Source of the DNA: a virus
IMG/VR virus record: IMGVR_UViG_3300042383_000546
Span: 1-64,000 of that record
DNA length: 64,000 nt
Direction: 5' to 3' (one strand)
The notes beneath the pieces were generated by a model. The model did not search any database and was not told the origin of the DNA. It saw only the letters and a list, made by a program, of their open reading frames with translations. Within the stretch, counting starts at the first letter, position 1. Each line of letters opens with the position of its first letter. Made by a program: the position numbers and the translations under genes. This document shows positions 16,334 through 24,980 of the stretch, one piece after another.

Positions 16334-16555
16334 TTAAGTCTTTTTTCTTTCTTTGAGACCAAATTTAATGTATTTATACCAAATTCGCTCATGAATATAA
16401 TACTGAATAGGTTTATATAGTAATTCAGCTACTCCAAAGGCTGTTCCAACCTTTATTGAGCCACTAACCCACCACATAATCAAAAACCCGATTAATGTGC
16501 TCAAAATCCTATAAGATATGGTTTTAGCCAAATGTCTTTTAGCCGATACTTCCAT
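16334..16555 (-). CDS. DUF2061-like small membrane protein
   Basis: 73 residues. R-H-L-A-K-T-I-S-Y-R-I-L at the start, a long hydrophobic stretch, and Y-K-P-I-Q-Y-Y-I-H-E-R-I-W near the end are typical of DUF2061 proteins. In Bacteroidota these often sit with sulfate-activation genes, and here too an APS kinase and a sulfotransferase are adjacent. It overlaps the nucleotidylyltransferase gene by 17 bases. Role unproven. Confidence 0.7.
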   Translation of the reverse strand: MEVSAKRHLAKTISYRILSTLIGFLIMWWVSGSIKVGTAFGVAELLYKPIQYYIHERIWYKYIKFGLKERKKT

Positions 16556-16925
16556 TATGTAGCTGTTTAAGTTGTTCTCTGATTTTAGTCGCTGAAATTT
16601 CTGCTATTTCGGGTGGAACTGATAACTGCTCTACTTTATAGCCAACATCACGACCATAGTACACCCCTTCAATGTCAGGTATAATCTGAACTAGCATCAT
16701 ACCCTTATCCATCCATTCACTTGTTTCAGGGTCAGTAAAAAACATAGTCATAACCTGCTGTGCAGTAAATGGGTTCTTTTGGTCTGTTGGAACGTCCCTT
16801 ATTCCTATCAAAACAGGTACACCTTCGTTTATTTTCTTTCTAAATAAGTATTTGTGCCCCTCGTGAAGACTCTGATACCTTCCTATGAAAAGAGCATATT
16901 TCTTTGACGCATTCTTTGATTCCAT
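16539..16925 (-). CDS. Cytidylyltransferase-like nucleotidyltransferase
   Basis: 128 residues. F-I-G-R-Y-Q-S-L-H-E-G-H (about 13-24) is the HxGH-type nucleotide-binding loop, and I-S-A-T-K-I-R near the C-terminus matches the I-S-(A/S)-T-x-(I/L)-R motif of this superfamily. These enzymes transfer NMP groups to phosphate or sulfate-like acceptors. It overlaps the APS kinase frame by 86 bases, so the two are tightly coupled and may form one activation pathway (inference). Exact substrate unknown. Confidence 0.7.
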   Translation of the reverse strand: MESKNASKKYALFIGRYQSLHEGHKYLFRKKINEGVPVLIGIRDVPTDQKNPFTAQQVMTMFFTDPETSEWMDKGMMLVQIIPDIEGVYYGRDVGYKVEQLSVPPEIAEISATKIREQLKQLHNGSIG

Positions 16926-17337
16926 TATTTGTAGTATTTAATATTAATAAATTAGACATTTCAAATTCGTTAGGTATGTCAAAATCTTTTACATGAAAAG
17001 ACTCTCTGCCCCTTATATCACTATATTGTAGGTAAACCCATACAATCTGACCTTTACAAAGCTCTTCTAAATATTCTCTAGCTTCTTTGATTGGATAAAC
17101 AGCACTTACGATTACTTCGTAGTACTTGTTATTCATAAAAGTTGCTATGTCGCTTATCTTTTGTAAGTTCTTTATTCTCCCTTCTTTTGAAAAATCTTTA
17201 TTCTTAAAAAGCTCTCTAATATCGTCTCCGTCTATGATTGGGGTGGATATGCCTCTTTCTAAAAATAGTTCTGATTGAACCTCTTTTGCTAGTGTTGTCT
17301 TACCACTGTGAGGCTGTCCAAAAATTACTGTTATCAT
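16840..17337 (-). CDS. cysC: Adenylylsulfate (APS) kinase-like protein
   Basis: 165 residues. Walker A G7-Q-P-H-S-G-K-T14, then D-G-D-D-I-R and S-K-E-G-R-I-K-N-L, the signature blocks of APS kinase, and F-H-V-K-D-F-D-I-P near the C-terminus. APS kinase phosphorylates adenylylsulfate to PAPS, the sulfate donor for sulfotransferases, and a sulfotransferase gene overlaps it by four bases. The last ~30 residues overlap the next gene and differ from typical endings. Confidence 0.75.
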   Translation of the reverse strand: MITVIFGQPHSGKTTLAKEVQSELFLERGISTPIIDGDDIRELFKNKDFSKEGRIKNLQKISDIATFMNNKYYEVIVSAVYPIKEAREYLEELCKGQIVWVYLQYSDIRGRESFHVKDFDIPNEFEMSNLLILNTTNNGIKECVKEICSFHRKVSESSRGAQILI

Positions 17338-18152
17338 TTTGTATATCTAAATTGTTCGAAAAACCATTTATAATTTTCAAAAATCCATGCTGTAACGTCC
17401 TTACCTAATAATTGCTTTGCTTTAGAAGGTACAGGCTCTAGTTTAGTTCTGATTACATGGTCACCAAACGTACCATAAACCTCGTCATCTTCTTTTGTGA
17501 CTTGTTCTATGTTATCAAAATCGTGTTTGTAAAAAGGTATATCTAAGTATTGATATATTCTTGTCATTTCAGTATCAGGATATAAACATAAATCCTCAAA
17601 TTTTACAAAGAGCATTTTACTATCTATTCCCATTCTAAATATCTCTGAAAGCCTTTCTATTGCTAGACCTACAGGCTGTCCTGCAGCCCATATATCTACT
17701 CTTTTTGGAACGGTTGTACCTTGTCCTTTAGCCCAATCGAGAATATCGGATTGCTTTTCAGGATGCTTTCTAAAATTGTTTTCCATTGATGCAAAAACGT
17801 CCCTTAAATCCCGAACCATGCAAATGATTTTAGGATTGGGATAAAATGAGTTTATAAAGTCATAATGTATGCCATGACCTCTACTTTTATCCATTACATA
17901 TTTCTTATCTGTAATTGCATTAAAATAACCAAATGTGCCTTCTTTGCAAAAAGATAAAAATGCCTTTTTCATAAGCTCTGAATCTTGAGCTATGAACTCA
18001 GGAGAAGTTGTATAATTGGCTCTAGCTCCATACCATAGCTCTAATACACCGCTAGTCGGGGTTGCATAAATATCAGGGTTTTGAGCTAGTAAATTTTGTA
18101 AAATTGTGCTGCCACTTCGGGGTAGTGAGCTCTGAAAGAATAATTTTTCCAT
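17334..18152 (-). CDS. PAPS-dependent sulfotransferase
   Basis: 272 residues. S-L-P-R-S-G-S-T (about 9-16) is the 5'-phosphosulfate binding loop, and V-R-D-L-R-D-V-F-A-S-M (113-123) supplies the 3'-phosphate-binding Arg and following Ser. These define the Sulfotransfer fold. It transfers sulfate from PAPS to a hydroxyl, usually of a glycan, lipid or tyrosine. With the APS kinase downstream it forms a sulfation cassette inside a viral glycan locus. Confidence 0.85.
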   Translation of the reverse strand: MEKLFFQSSLPRSGSTILQNLLAQNPDIYATPTSGVLELWYGARANYTTSPEFIAQDSELMKKAFLSFCKEGTFGYFNAITDKKYVMDKSRGHGIHYDFINSFYPNPKIICMVRDLRDVFASMENNFRKHPEKQSDILDWAKGQGTTVPKRVDIWAAGQPVGLAIERLSEIFRMGIDSKMLFVKFEDLCLYPDTEMTRIYQYLDIPFYKHDFDNIEQVTKEDDEVYGTFGDHVIRTKLEPVPSKAKQLLGKDVTAWIFENYKWFFEQFRYTK

Positions 18153-18523
18153 TATTTATAAGATTTTTCTTCTACGATTTCGGAATGATATTTAGTATTA
18201 ATAGCTTTTTTAACCAAAGCCCTTTTATCATTGAATTTGTATACATTTCTAGCAAGTTCAATAAAATCAGCACCAAAGTCTTTTGACCTTTCGTGTGAAC
18301 GCTTAGAGTTCTCTATTTCCCAAAGAATGAGGTTAATCTTATATAGCTTCTTAAATTCTTTCGTAGACGCATATTCTTTGTCTAGCTTGTGTGCTATTTT
18401 GCAGAGGTAATTGTACTCTTTTAGTACGTTGTGCAGCTTTTCGGGTTCGGTGATTCTGAACCTTTTAATTTCGAGAATGGTTATTTTATCAAATAACTCA
18501 CCCACGCTTACTTTTATGGTCAT
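18152..18523 (-). CDS. DUF6165-like helical protein of glycan loci
   Basis: 123 residues. The start V-S-V-G-E-L-F-D-K-I-T-I-L-E-I-K matches the DUF6165-type family that occurs in LPS and capsule loci; the rest is helical and basic. Function unknown. It overlaps the sulfotransferase gene by one base and heads the sulfation transcript. Confidence 0.6.
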   Translation of the reverse strand: MTIKVSVGELFDKITILEIKRFRITEPEKLHNVLKEYNYLCKIAHKLDKEYASTKEFKKLYKINLILWEIENSKRSHERSKDFGADFIELARNVYKFNDKRALVKKAINTKYHSEIVEEKSYK

Positions 18524-18595
18524 TTTGTTTATTTTGGTGTAAATGTAAATGTTTTAATCAAAATATAGTAAATTTATGCCGAAAAAAAACCATAA
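18524..18595. promoter_or_regulatory. Divergent promoter region
   Basis: 72 bases between the minus-strand sulfation operon and the + strand glycosyltransferase operon. On the + strand TAAATTTA (18569-18576) stands 19 bases before the ATG at 18596, followed by the AAAACCATAA leader. On the minus strand TACATTTA-type sequence precedes 18523. No clear -33 TTG is seen for either. Confidence 0.4.
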
Positions 18596-19537
18596 ATGAA
18601 GCCAATTTGTTTGAACCTCTCAGAGTGTAATGGGTTAGGTGATTTAATATGTGCTACACCTACAATCAAAAAAATACACGATTCTTACGGTCAAAAAATC
18701 ACTGTACTATCCAAGATTCCTGAACTCTTTAAGACTAACCCTTATGTAGAGAAAAGTCTAAAATCAAGCTCTATAGATATAGACTATTTCAATGAGAACT
18801 ATTTGATGCACAATAGTTTTTATAATGTAGGCAAAAGAAACGAAAGGGGTATTGAGTACAAGCACAACATGACGGATATTAGGCAGTTTCATGCCATCCA
18901 CTTAGGGTTCATGCTAGGTAAAGACGAAATGGAGTGTTTTTATCAGCCCTTAACCCCTCTTACGATTGAATTTCCTGAAAAATACGTTTTGATTCACCCC
19001 GTATCTACTTGGGAAAGTAGAACTTGGAAGGCTGAAAATTGGATGCAGCTTACTCAAAGCCTGAATGATTTGGGCTACTATGTAATATCCATAGGGAAGG
19101 ACTCGTCAGAGACAGGATTTTTCAACGTAGATAAGCCTGTTTTTAATTTTGAAATTGAGAAAGGCATGAATCTGATGAACAAGACCTCTATTTCAGATTG
19201 TTGGCATCTTATAAATAAAGCACATTGTTTTGTGACTATGGATTCAGGACTTTTACACTTAGCGGGAACTACCGACACCCACATTATTCATTTGGGCTCT
19301 TCTATAAAGCCTGAGTTTAGAATGCCATACAGAAAAGGCAGACAAGGTGTTTACAAGTATGATTATGTAAGGGGAGGTTGTGGCTTAGAATGTGCTTCAG
19401 ATATGAAATACGGTGTAAAACAATGGGGGGATATTCAGGGTATAGCTCCCTTAATAAAATGCTTGGAAGATAAGCCTACTTACGAGTGTCATCCATTTGT
19501 AATTAACGTACTTAATAGAATTTTAGAAATAGAATAG
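18596..19537 (+). CDS. GT9 (heptosyltransferase-like) glycosyltransferase
   Basis: 313 residues. G-L-G-D-L-I-C-A-T-P (about 14-23) is the GT9 N-terminal loop, V-L-I-H-P-V-S is the acceptor/donor core, and M-D-S-G-L-L-H-L-A-G-T the C-terminal nucleotide-sugar binding motif. GT9 enzymes use ADP-heptose or related donors. First gene of the + strand glycan operon. Confidence 0.8.
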   Translation: MKPICLNLSECNGLGDLICATPTIKKIHDSYGQKITVLSKIPELFKTNPYVEKSLKSSSIDIDYFNENYLMHNSFYNVGKRNERGIEYKHNMTDIRQFHAIHLGFMLGKDEMECFYQPLTPLTIEFPEKYVLIHPVSTWESRTWKAENWMQLTQSLNDLGYYVISIGKDSSETGFFNVDKPVFNFEIEKGMNLMNKTSISDCWHLINKAHCFVTMDSGLLHLAGTTDTHIIHLGSSIKPEFRMPYRKGRQGVYKYDYVRGGCGLECASDMKYGVKQWGDIQGIAPLIKCLEDKPTYECHPFVINVLNRILEIE

Positions 19538-19540
19538 TTT

Positions 19541-20218
19541 ATGGCAATAGTATACGTTCATAGAAGAAAGGATATTGATGACCCATTCAAAAATGTATTT
19601 TATGTGGGGATTGGCTCATCAAAAATAAGACCTTATCAAAACACAGGAAGAAATAAACGTTGGCATCATATTGTAAAAAAATGTGGATATACTACTGAAA
19701 TAACTCACACTAATTTGATTAGAGAAGAGGCTTGTTCAATAGAAAAATATTTGATTTCTTTTTATGGTAGAGCCGATTTATTCTTAGGAAATTTATGTAA
19801 TGTAACAGATGGGGGGGAACTTAACCTAAATCGTAAAAAAGATGCAGAATGGATAGAAAAACATAGACTAACTCAAATTGGAAAAAAACGTACTGCTGAG
19901 GTGAAGGAAAAAATTAGCATAAGAACTTCAGGTGTAAAAAATCCTTTTTATGGTAAAAAACACTCGATAGAAAATAGGTTAAAGATGAGTAAAAAAGCTA
20001 GTGAAAGACCAATAAACATTAAAAATATTGAAAAAATGAGAAATATCAATATTGGAAGAAAAATGAAAGATGAATCTAAATTAAAACTAAGTAATGCAAG
20101 AAAGGGTATTCAATTTACTAAAGAACACAGGGAAAAATTAAGCATAGCAAGATTAGCATATTTAAATAAAAAACGTCAAGATGAAAAAGAAATTACTACT
20201 GATAACTCCACACACTAG
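19541..20218 (+). CDS. GIY-YIG homing endonuclease with NUMOD3 repeats
   Basis: 225 residues. V-Y-V-H ... F-Y-V-G-I-G is a GIY-YIG catalytic start, with a Glu helix R-E-E-A-C-S-I-E-K-Y. From about 125 on there are NUMOD3-type DNA-binding repeats (N-P-F-Y-G-K-K-H-S and similar). A selfish DNA element free-standing between two glycosyltransferase genes. It overlaps the next gene's start by 38 bases, as if inserted at the gene border. AT content looks higher than its neighbours. Confidence 0.75.
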   Translation: MAIVYVHRRKDIDDPFKNVFYVGIGSSKIRPYQNTGRNKRWHHIVKKCGYTTEITHTNLIREEACSIEKYLISFYGRADLFLGNLCNVTDGGELNLNRKKDAEWIEKHRLTQIGKKRTAEVKEKISIRTSGVKNPFYGKKHSIENRLKMSKKASERPINIKNIEKMRNINIGRKMKDESKLKLSNARKGIQFTKEHREKLSIARLAYLNKKRQDEKEITTDNSTH

Positions 20219-22877
20219 TACGGGTGGAGCTCCGCAAGTAAGCGTAAATAAAGTAGAGCTACTCAAAAATGATTTTGAAATAAAGGTAGTAGAGTATAGC
20301 TTTTTAGCCTATCAGTTTGTGGTGCAAAGAAATAGAATAATTGACCTTGTAGGACTTGATAACTTTTACTCTTTAAGTGGAGACAAATCAGGAATGCTTA
20401 AAAAAATCATTGAAGACTATTCTCCTGATATTATATCAATGGAGGAGTTTCCTGAAATGTTTATGGATAAAGCCATAGCAGATTGGATATACTTATCTGA
20501 TAGGAAATACAAGATTTTTGAAACCACCCATGACAGTAGCTTTAACCCAAAGAACAAAATTTATACCCCTGACGAATTTGTCTTTGTAAGTGCTTACAAT
20601 TCACTTATGTATAATCAGTTTAATGTTCCTGCTTCGGTTGTGCAATATCCCGTAGACTATACAGAGAGGAATAAAGTAAAAGCTAGAGAGCAACTTGGGC
20701 TAGAACATGATTACAAGCACATTGTGGTGATTGGTCTTTTTACCCCTCGTAAAAATCAAAAATACTCTTTTGAACTAGCTGAAAAACTATCTGACTATAA
20801 AGTTAAGTTTCATTTTATTGGCAATCAGGCTGAAAACTTTGCATTTTATTGGAAACCTTTAATGGATAAAAAACCTGATAATTGTATTGTTTGGGGGGAA
20901 AGGTCAGACACAGAAACCTTTTTACAAGCTGCAGACTTATTTCTATTCACTTCTAAAGGTGATAAGGGGAATAAAGAATTAAATCCGTTGGTAATTCTTG
21001 AAGCTGCAAAATATCAAGACCTTCCAAAGCTCATGTACAATTTAGACGTATATCTAAACAAGTATAATAATAAAACTGACTTTAATCTACTGTCAGGTGA
21101 TACGTTACAAGACGTAGATAAAATAAAAGCTCTTACAAGCCCTTCAAATTTGTATGGTTCAAATGAGGAACTTATCGTTTTAGGTACTTACCCAAATCTT
21201 AAAAGCAGGGTACAACTAACAAAGGACACCATCAAAAGCCTGAAAGTCACAGGTAGAGACGTATTACTTATTTCTCATTTACCTGCTGATACTGAAACCC
21301 AAAACTTAGTAGAGCACTATATCTACGATAAGTACAACCCATTAACTCACCACTCTTATTATACAAGATTTTTTAGAAACACAGATGACTATTACGCTGA
21401 AATAAATATCAATGGACTTAAATATAGCAACCAATCTCTTTGTGTTTATACCAATTTGATAACTGCAGCAAAGTACGCAAAGCAGATGGGCTACAAAAGG
21501 TTCTTTTATACAACCTATGACGTAATCTTACATGAGAAAGATTTTGATATTATAGAAGATAGTTACAAGTCTGTGCAAAGTAGCAAAGGGGCTTTTTTAG
21601 GAACTTTAGATACACCATTTGGAAAAGGCATACAAACCAATGGAATGACATTTGACGTAGATTATTTTCTACAGGCTTTTGAAGATGTACGCACCCCTGA
21701 CAAATACAATGAGCTTTGTGAGAGAGTTGGAGCACAGAACTTTTTAGAAGACTTTTTAATAAAAGTAATCACAAACAATAATTCAAATAATGAAGTAACG
21801 CTCATTCATAATCAGGAGCAGACGCTTTTAAAACATAGTGGTTTAGGTGTTGCTTCTAACTCTGAATACTATTCTATTTTACCAATTGTTCGAAAACAGA
21901 ACAATTTTATGTTCTATTTCTATACATATAATGTAGATGACAGAAAGCTAAAAATTAGCATAGATAGTAAGAATTTCAATTATATGAAAACCATCGAAAT
22001 AAGTAAGACAAATGAAGCTATGCAAGAATTTGTTTACTCAGGTGAAGAGGTTCTAGTAACCTTAGAGTTTTATGATGGTGAACAGATTTACAAAAAGGAG
22101 CACTACAAGATAAATGAAGAGACGTTACCAAAATATAGCAATACAGGACATTTCAAGTGGAACAAAAGACCAAAAATAAAATTAGTACACCTTCAAACTA
22201 CTAGAAACGATGAAAAAGAACAAAAAAGCAGAGAGCAACTCCAAAAGGTTAGAGAGTATGGGTGGGAATATATCTTGCACACCAATACACCATACACAGA
22301 CTTGCCACCTAAACACAACTGCCAAAGACCCGATTGTGTTTCATACGAACTCTTCGATGAACCAACTATTCAGCGTATCGGAACTGCACTTTGCCCCTCG
22401 CATTTTGGTTGTTACTTAGCTTTCAAAGAAGCTATTTTAACTGAATTTGAAGATTGTGACTATTTAATGGTTTGTGAAGGTGATTGCAAAATAGAAATAC
22501 CAATAGAAGATTTTATCAAAACAGTAGAATCAACTTGTCCGACTATCACTGATAACAACGTAGGCTATATGTCTTATGGTGACAAAGCTACGCTTGAACA
22601 TGGGTGGCTGCAATCCCCTGTGGTTAGAGAAATACCTAATCAAGACTTAATTTACATTACAAATCACATTATAGGGCTTCAGTGTATAATGTTTCCAATC
22701 AATATAAAAAAATGGCTGAAAGAAAAATTAAGAACACATTCATGGGACGCTTCTGATATGTTCTACAATTCGGTATTCGTTAATTCGCCTTATAATATGG
22801 CAATACTGCATAAAAGAATAACATCACAATTTGATGGATATTCAACTATTGACAGAACTAATAAAACATTTTTATGA
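20181..22877 (+). CDS. Three-domain glycosyltransferase fusion
   Basis: 898 residues. Domain 1 (about 1-310): GT-B/GT4-like, with L-I-T-P-H-T-S-T-G-G-A-P-Q at the start and N-P-L-V-I-L-E-A-A in the donor site. Domain 2 (about 325-560): GT-A-like with F-Y-T-T-Y-D. Domain 3 (about 670-898): GT25/GT-A-like with V-C-E-G-D-C as the metal site. Such fusions build oligosaccharides on one acceptor. The start overlaps the homing endonuclease by 38 bases, but the GT-B N-terminus confirms it. Confidence 0.75.
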   Translation: MKKKLLLITPHTSTGGAPQVSVNKVELLKNDFEIKVVEYSFLAYQFVVQRNRIIDLVGLDNFYSLSGDKSGMLKKIIEDYSPDIISMEEFPEMFMDKAIADWIYLSDRKYKIFETTHDSSFNPKNKIYTPDEFVFVSAYNSLMYNQFNVPASVVQYPVDYTERNKVKAREQLGLEHDYKHIVVIGLFTPRKNQKYSFELAEKLSDYKVKFHFIGNQAENFAFYWKPLMDKKPDNCIVWGERSDTETFLQAADLFLFTSKGDKGNKELNPLVILEAAKYQDLPKLMYNLDVYLNKYNNKTDFNLLSGDTLQDVDKIKALTSPSNLYGSNEELIVLGTYPNLKSRVQLTKDTIKSLKVTGRDVLLISHLPADTETQNLVEHYIYDKYNPLTHHSYYTRFFRNTDDYYAEININGLKYSNQSLCVYTNLITAAKYAKQMGYKRFFYTTYDVILHEKDFDIIEDSYKSVQSSKGAFLGTLDTPFGKGIQTNGMTFDVDYFLQAFEDVRTPDKYNELCERVGAQNFLEDFLIKVITNNNSNNEVTLIHNQEQTLLKHSGLGVASNSEYYSILPIVRKQNNFMFYFYTYNVDDRKLKISIDSKNFNYMKTIEISKTNEAMQEFVYSGEEVLVTLEFYDGEQIYKKEHYKINEETLPKYSNTGHFKWNKRPKIKLVHLQTTRNDEKEQKSREQLQKVREYGWEYILHTNTPYTDLPPKHNCQRPDCVSYELFDEPTIQRIGTALCPSHFGCYLAFKEAILTEFEDCDYLMVCEGDCKIEIPIEDFIKTVESTCPTITDNNVGYMSYGDKATLEHGWLQSPVVREIPNQDLIYITNHIIGLQCIMFPINIKKWLKEKLRTHSWDASDMFYNSVFVNSPYNMAILHKRITSQFDGYSTIDRTNKTFL

Positions 22878-23896
22878 AAGTAATTCAAGTGATTTCAGGT
22901 CATCTACCAATAGAAAACACAGGCAACAGAAAATGGGGTGCGGTTGAGCTTATTCAATCTGAATATCAAAATGGTTTAAGAAATTTAGGTGTAGAATGTG
23001 AAATAAAATGGCTCAATGAAGTGCCTACTGATGAGAATGTTATACCGCATATTCATGTTGCAAATCTTTGTATTGAAGCTCAAAAAATGGGTATTCCTTA
23101 TATCTATTCTAACCATGACCATACTTCAGTGCACTATGGCAAAGGTAGTTGGCTTTATAACCAACAGCTAGAAGCTATTAAAGGTTCTGTTTTTTCAATC
23201 TGCCATGCTGAATCAGTTATGGACTTTTTTGATTCTACAGATAAGCTATTTTATTTGCCTCATGGAGTAGATACTAAATACTATATCCCAAATAAATACC
23301 CTGTAACTGAAAAGAAGTTACTGATGGTTGCTGCAAATGGGATGGCAGGTGACTATAATTTGGACAGAAAAGGTTTTAGATTAGGTATTGAGGCTGCAAG
23401 AAAACTAGATTTACCAATTACGATTGTAGGTACAGAGGCTAATGCTAAATTCTTTGAATTGAATAGTGACCTATTAAAGTACGATAAACTGACTGTAGAT
23501 GCCACTAACCCAACGGAAGACAGAAAGCTACAATACTTTCATGAGCACAGCATTTTCCTTCACCCCTCTTATCTTGAATTTGGCAGCCCTAATATTACCC
23601 TTTTAGAGTCTTGGGCTTGTGGTTTACCCATAGTGGGCTCTTATGATGGTAGTAGACACATTGAAGGTTTGCAGATTTTAAAAGCACTTAGTGTAGATGA
23701 GATTTGTTCAAAAATTGAATATGTGTATGATAACTATGAAACTATCAGAAATAAAATGCTAGTAAACAAAGACATACACGATTGGTCTACCATAGTTGGC
23801 TATTTAAAAAAGATGTACGAAGCCTATGAAGTTATTGGTATTCAAGATACAAGTGAGGAGGTTAAAACAAAGTACTTAAACATATACAACCGATAA
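22874..23896 (+). CDS. GT4-like glycosyltransferase
   Basis: 340 residues, GT-B fold. P-H-G-V-D (about 131-135) and the late S-P-N-I-T-L-L-E-S-W-A-C-G-L-P-I-V segment (E-x7-E region) are GT4 hallmarks. It overlaps the preceding gene by four bases. Sugar and acceptor unknown. Confidence 0.85.
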   Translation: MKVIQVISGHLPIENTGNRKWGAVELIQSEYQNGLRNLGVECEIKWLNEVPTDENVIPHIHVANLCIEAQKMGIPYIYSNHDHTSVHYGKGSWLYNQQLEAIKGSVFSICHAESVMDFFDSTDKLFYLPHGVDTKYYIPNKYPVTEKKLLMVAANGMAGDYNLDRKGFRLGIEAARKLDLPITIVGTEANAKFFELNSDLLKYDKLTVDATNPTEDRKLQYFHEHSIFLHPSYLEFGSPNITLLESWACGLPIVGSYDGSRHIEGLQILKALSVDEICSKIEYVYDNYETIRNKMLVNKDIHDWSTIVGYLKKMYEAYEVIGIQDTSEEVKTKYLNIYNR

Positions 23897-23897
23897 A

Positions 23898-24971
23898 ATG
23901 ATTAAATACAACCTGCACCATGTAAATGGTCTTTTCTTTGAGATTAAAAGTGACGGAGGTAAAAACCTAAACTACAATGTTACGTTCACTGACAACAGCT
24001 CTAATAAGGTTATTTATGAAACTTCTTTAAAGCCAAATATGTGGTCTAGGCTAGATAAGAGGTATTTGACTGATGTAACTATAGAAGTAAAGTATAACAA
24101 CAGAACCATAGAAAAAGTAAATATACTAGAGCATTTTAAGGGAAAAAAGGTATTTATATGCTTTGAGAGTAAGAGCTTGGGTGATACTTTGGCTTGGATT
24201 CCTTACTGTGAGGAGTTTAGAATAAAGTATAAATGTGAGGTAATTGTTTCTACTTTCATGAACTCTTTATTTGAAAAATCATATCCTGAATTAAAGTTTG
24301 TTGGTAGAGGTGTAGTGGTGGAAAATATTGCAGGTATGTTTGAGCTAGGTTGGTTTTATGATAAGAATAAAGAGCCTAAGCACCCTGTGACTATTCCCTT
24401 ACAACAAGCTGCCACTAATATTTTAAGATTAGAATACAAAGAGGTAATACCCAAATTAGACTTTACTCCAAAAGAAAGACCTATTGAGCAGAAATATGTC
24501 TGTATTTCAATACACAGCACAGCTCAGTTAAAATATTGGGACTATTGGCAGGAGCTAGTCGATTGGCTAGTATCTGAAGGGTATAAGGTAGTAGAAGTAT
24601 CAAAAGAAGTATCAGAGCTAAATAATCTAACAGAAATTTTAGATAAAAGTCTACCCTCTGTTATGAATTATTTGCACCACGCTGAATTTTACATTGGACT
24701 TAGCTCAGGAATTTCATGGCTCTCTTGGGCTATGCAAAAGAAAGTATTTATGATTGCTAATTTTAGCACCAAAGACCATGAGTTTCAAACGGACTGCATA
24801 AGAATAACAGATGAATCAGTCTGTCATGGCTGTTGGAATAACCCTGCTTTCCGCTTTAACAAGGGTGATTTTTTTTGGTGTCCCCTAAATGAAGACACTC
24901 CACAGGCTTTTGAGTGCCATAAATCTATTAGTGCTCAAAGGGTAATTGATGAAATAAAAAAAGCGGGTTAA
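23898..24971 (+). CDS. Autotransporter-type O-heptosyltransferase (TibC/BAHT-like)
   Basis: 357 residues. An N-terminal beta domain (1-80) is followed by F-E-S-K-S-L-G-D-T-L-A-W-I-P-Y (89-103) and later P-L-Q-Q-A-A, then a Cys finger C309-H-G-C312 ... C328 ... C340. This combination is that of the bacterial autotransporter heptosyltransferase family (TibC, AAH), whose iron finger sits in the same place and which O-heptosylates Ser/Thr in beta-helical strand-loop-strand adhesins. Here it lies 1.8 kb from a 2,813-residue beta-repeat fibre, its likely substrate (inference). Confidence 0.8.
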   Translation: MIKYNLHHVNGLFFEIKSDGGKNLNYNVTFTDNSSNKVIYETSLKPNMWSRLDKRYLTDVTIEVKYNNRTIEKVNILEHFKGKKVFICFESKSLGDTLAWIPYCEEFRIKYKCEVIVSTFMNSLFEKSYPELKFVGRGVVVENIAGMFELGWFYDKNKEPKHPVTIPLQQAATNILRLEYKEVIPKLDFTPKERPIEQKYVCISIHSTAQLKYWDYWQELVDWLVSEGYKVVEVSKEVSELNNLTEILDKSLPSVMNYLHHAEFYIGLSSGISWLSWAMQKKVFMIANFSTKDHEFQTDCIRITDESVCHGCWNNPAFRFNKGDFFWCPLNEDTPQAFECHKSISAQRVIDEIKKAG

Positions 24972-24980
24972 ATACCCGCC
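24957..24980. terminator. Bidirectional terminator shared by two convergent genes
   Basis: GCGGGT (24963-24968), a 5-base loop and ACCCGC (24974-24979). An A run on its left gives a U-tract for minus-strand transcripts; the right side is only moderately T-rich. The stem contains the stop codons of both convergent genes (24971 and 24968). Confidence 0.7.
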
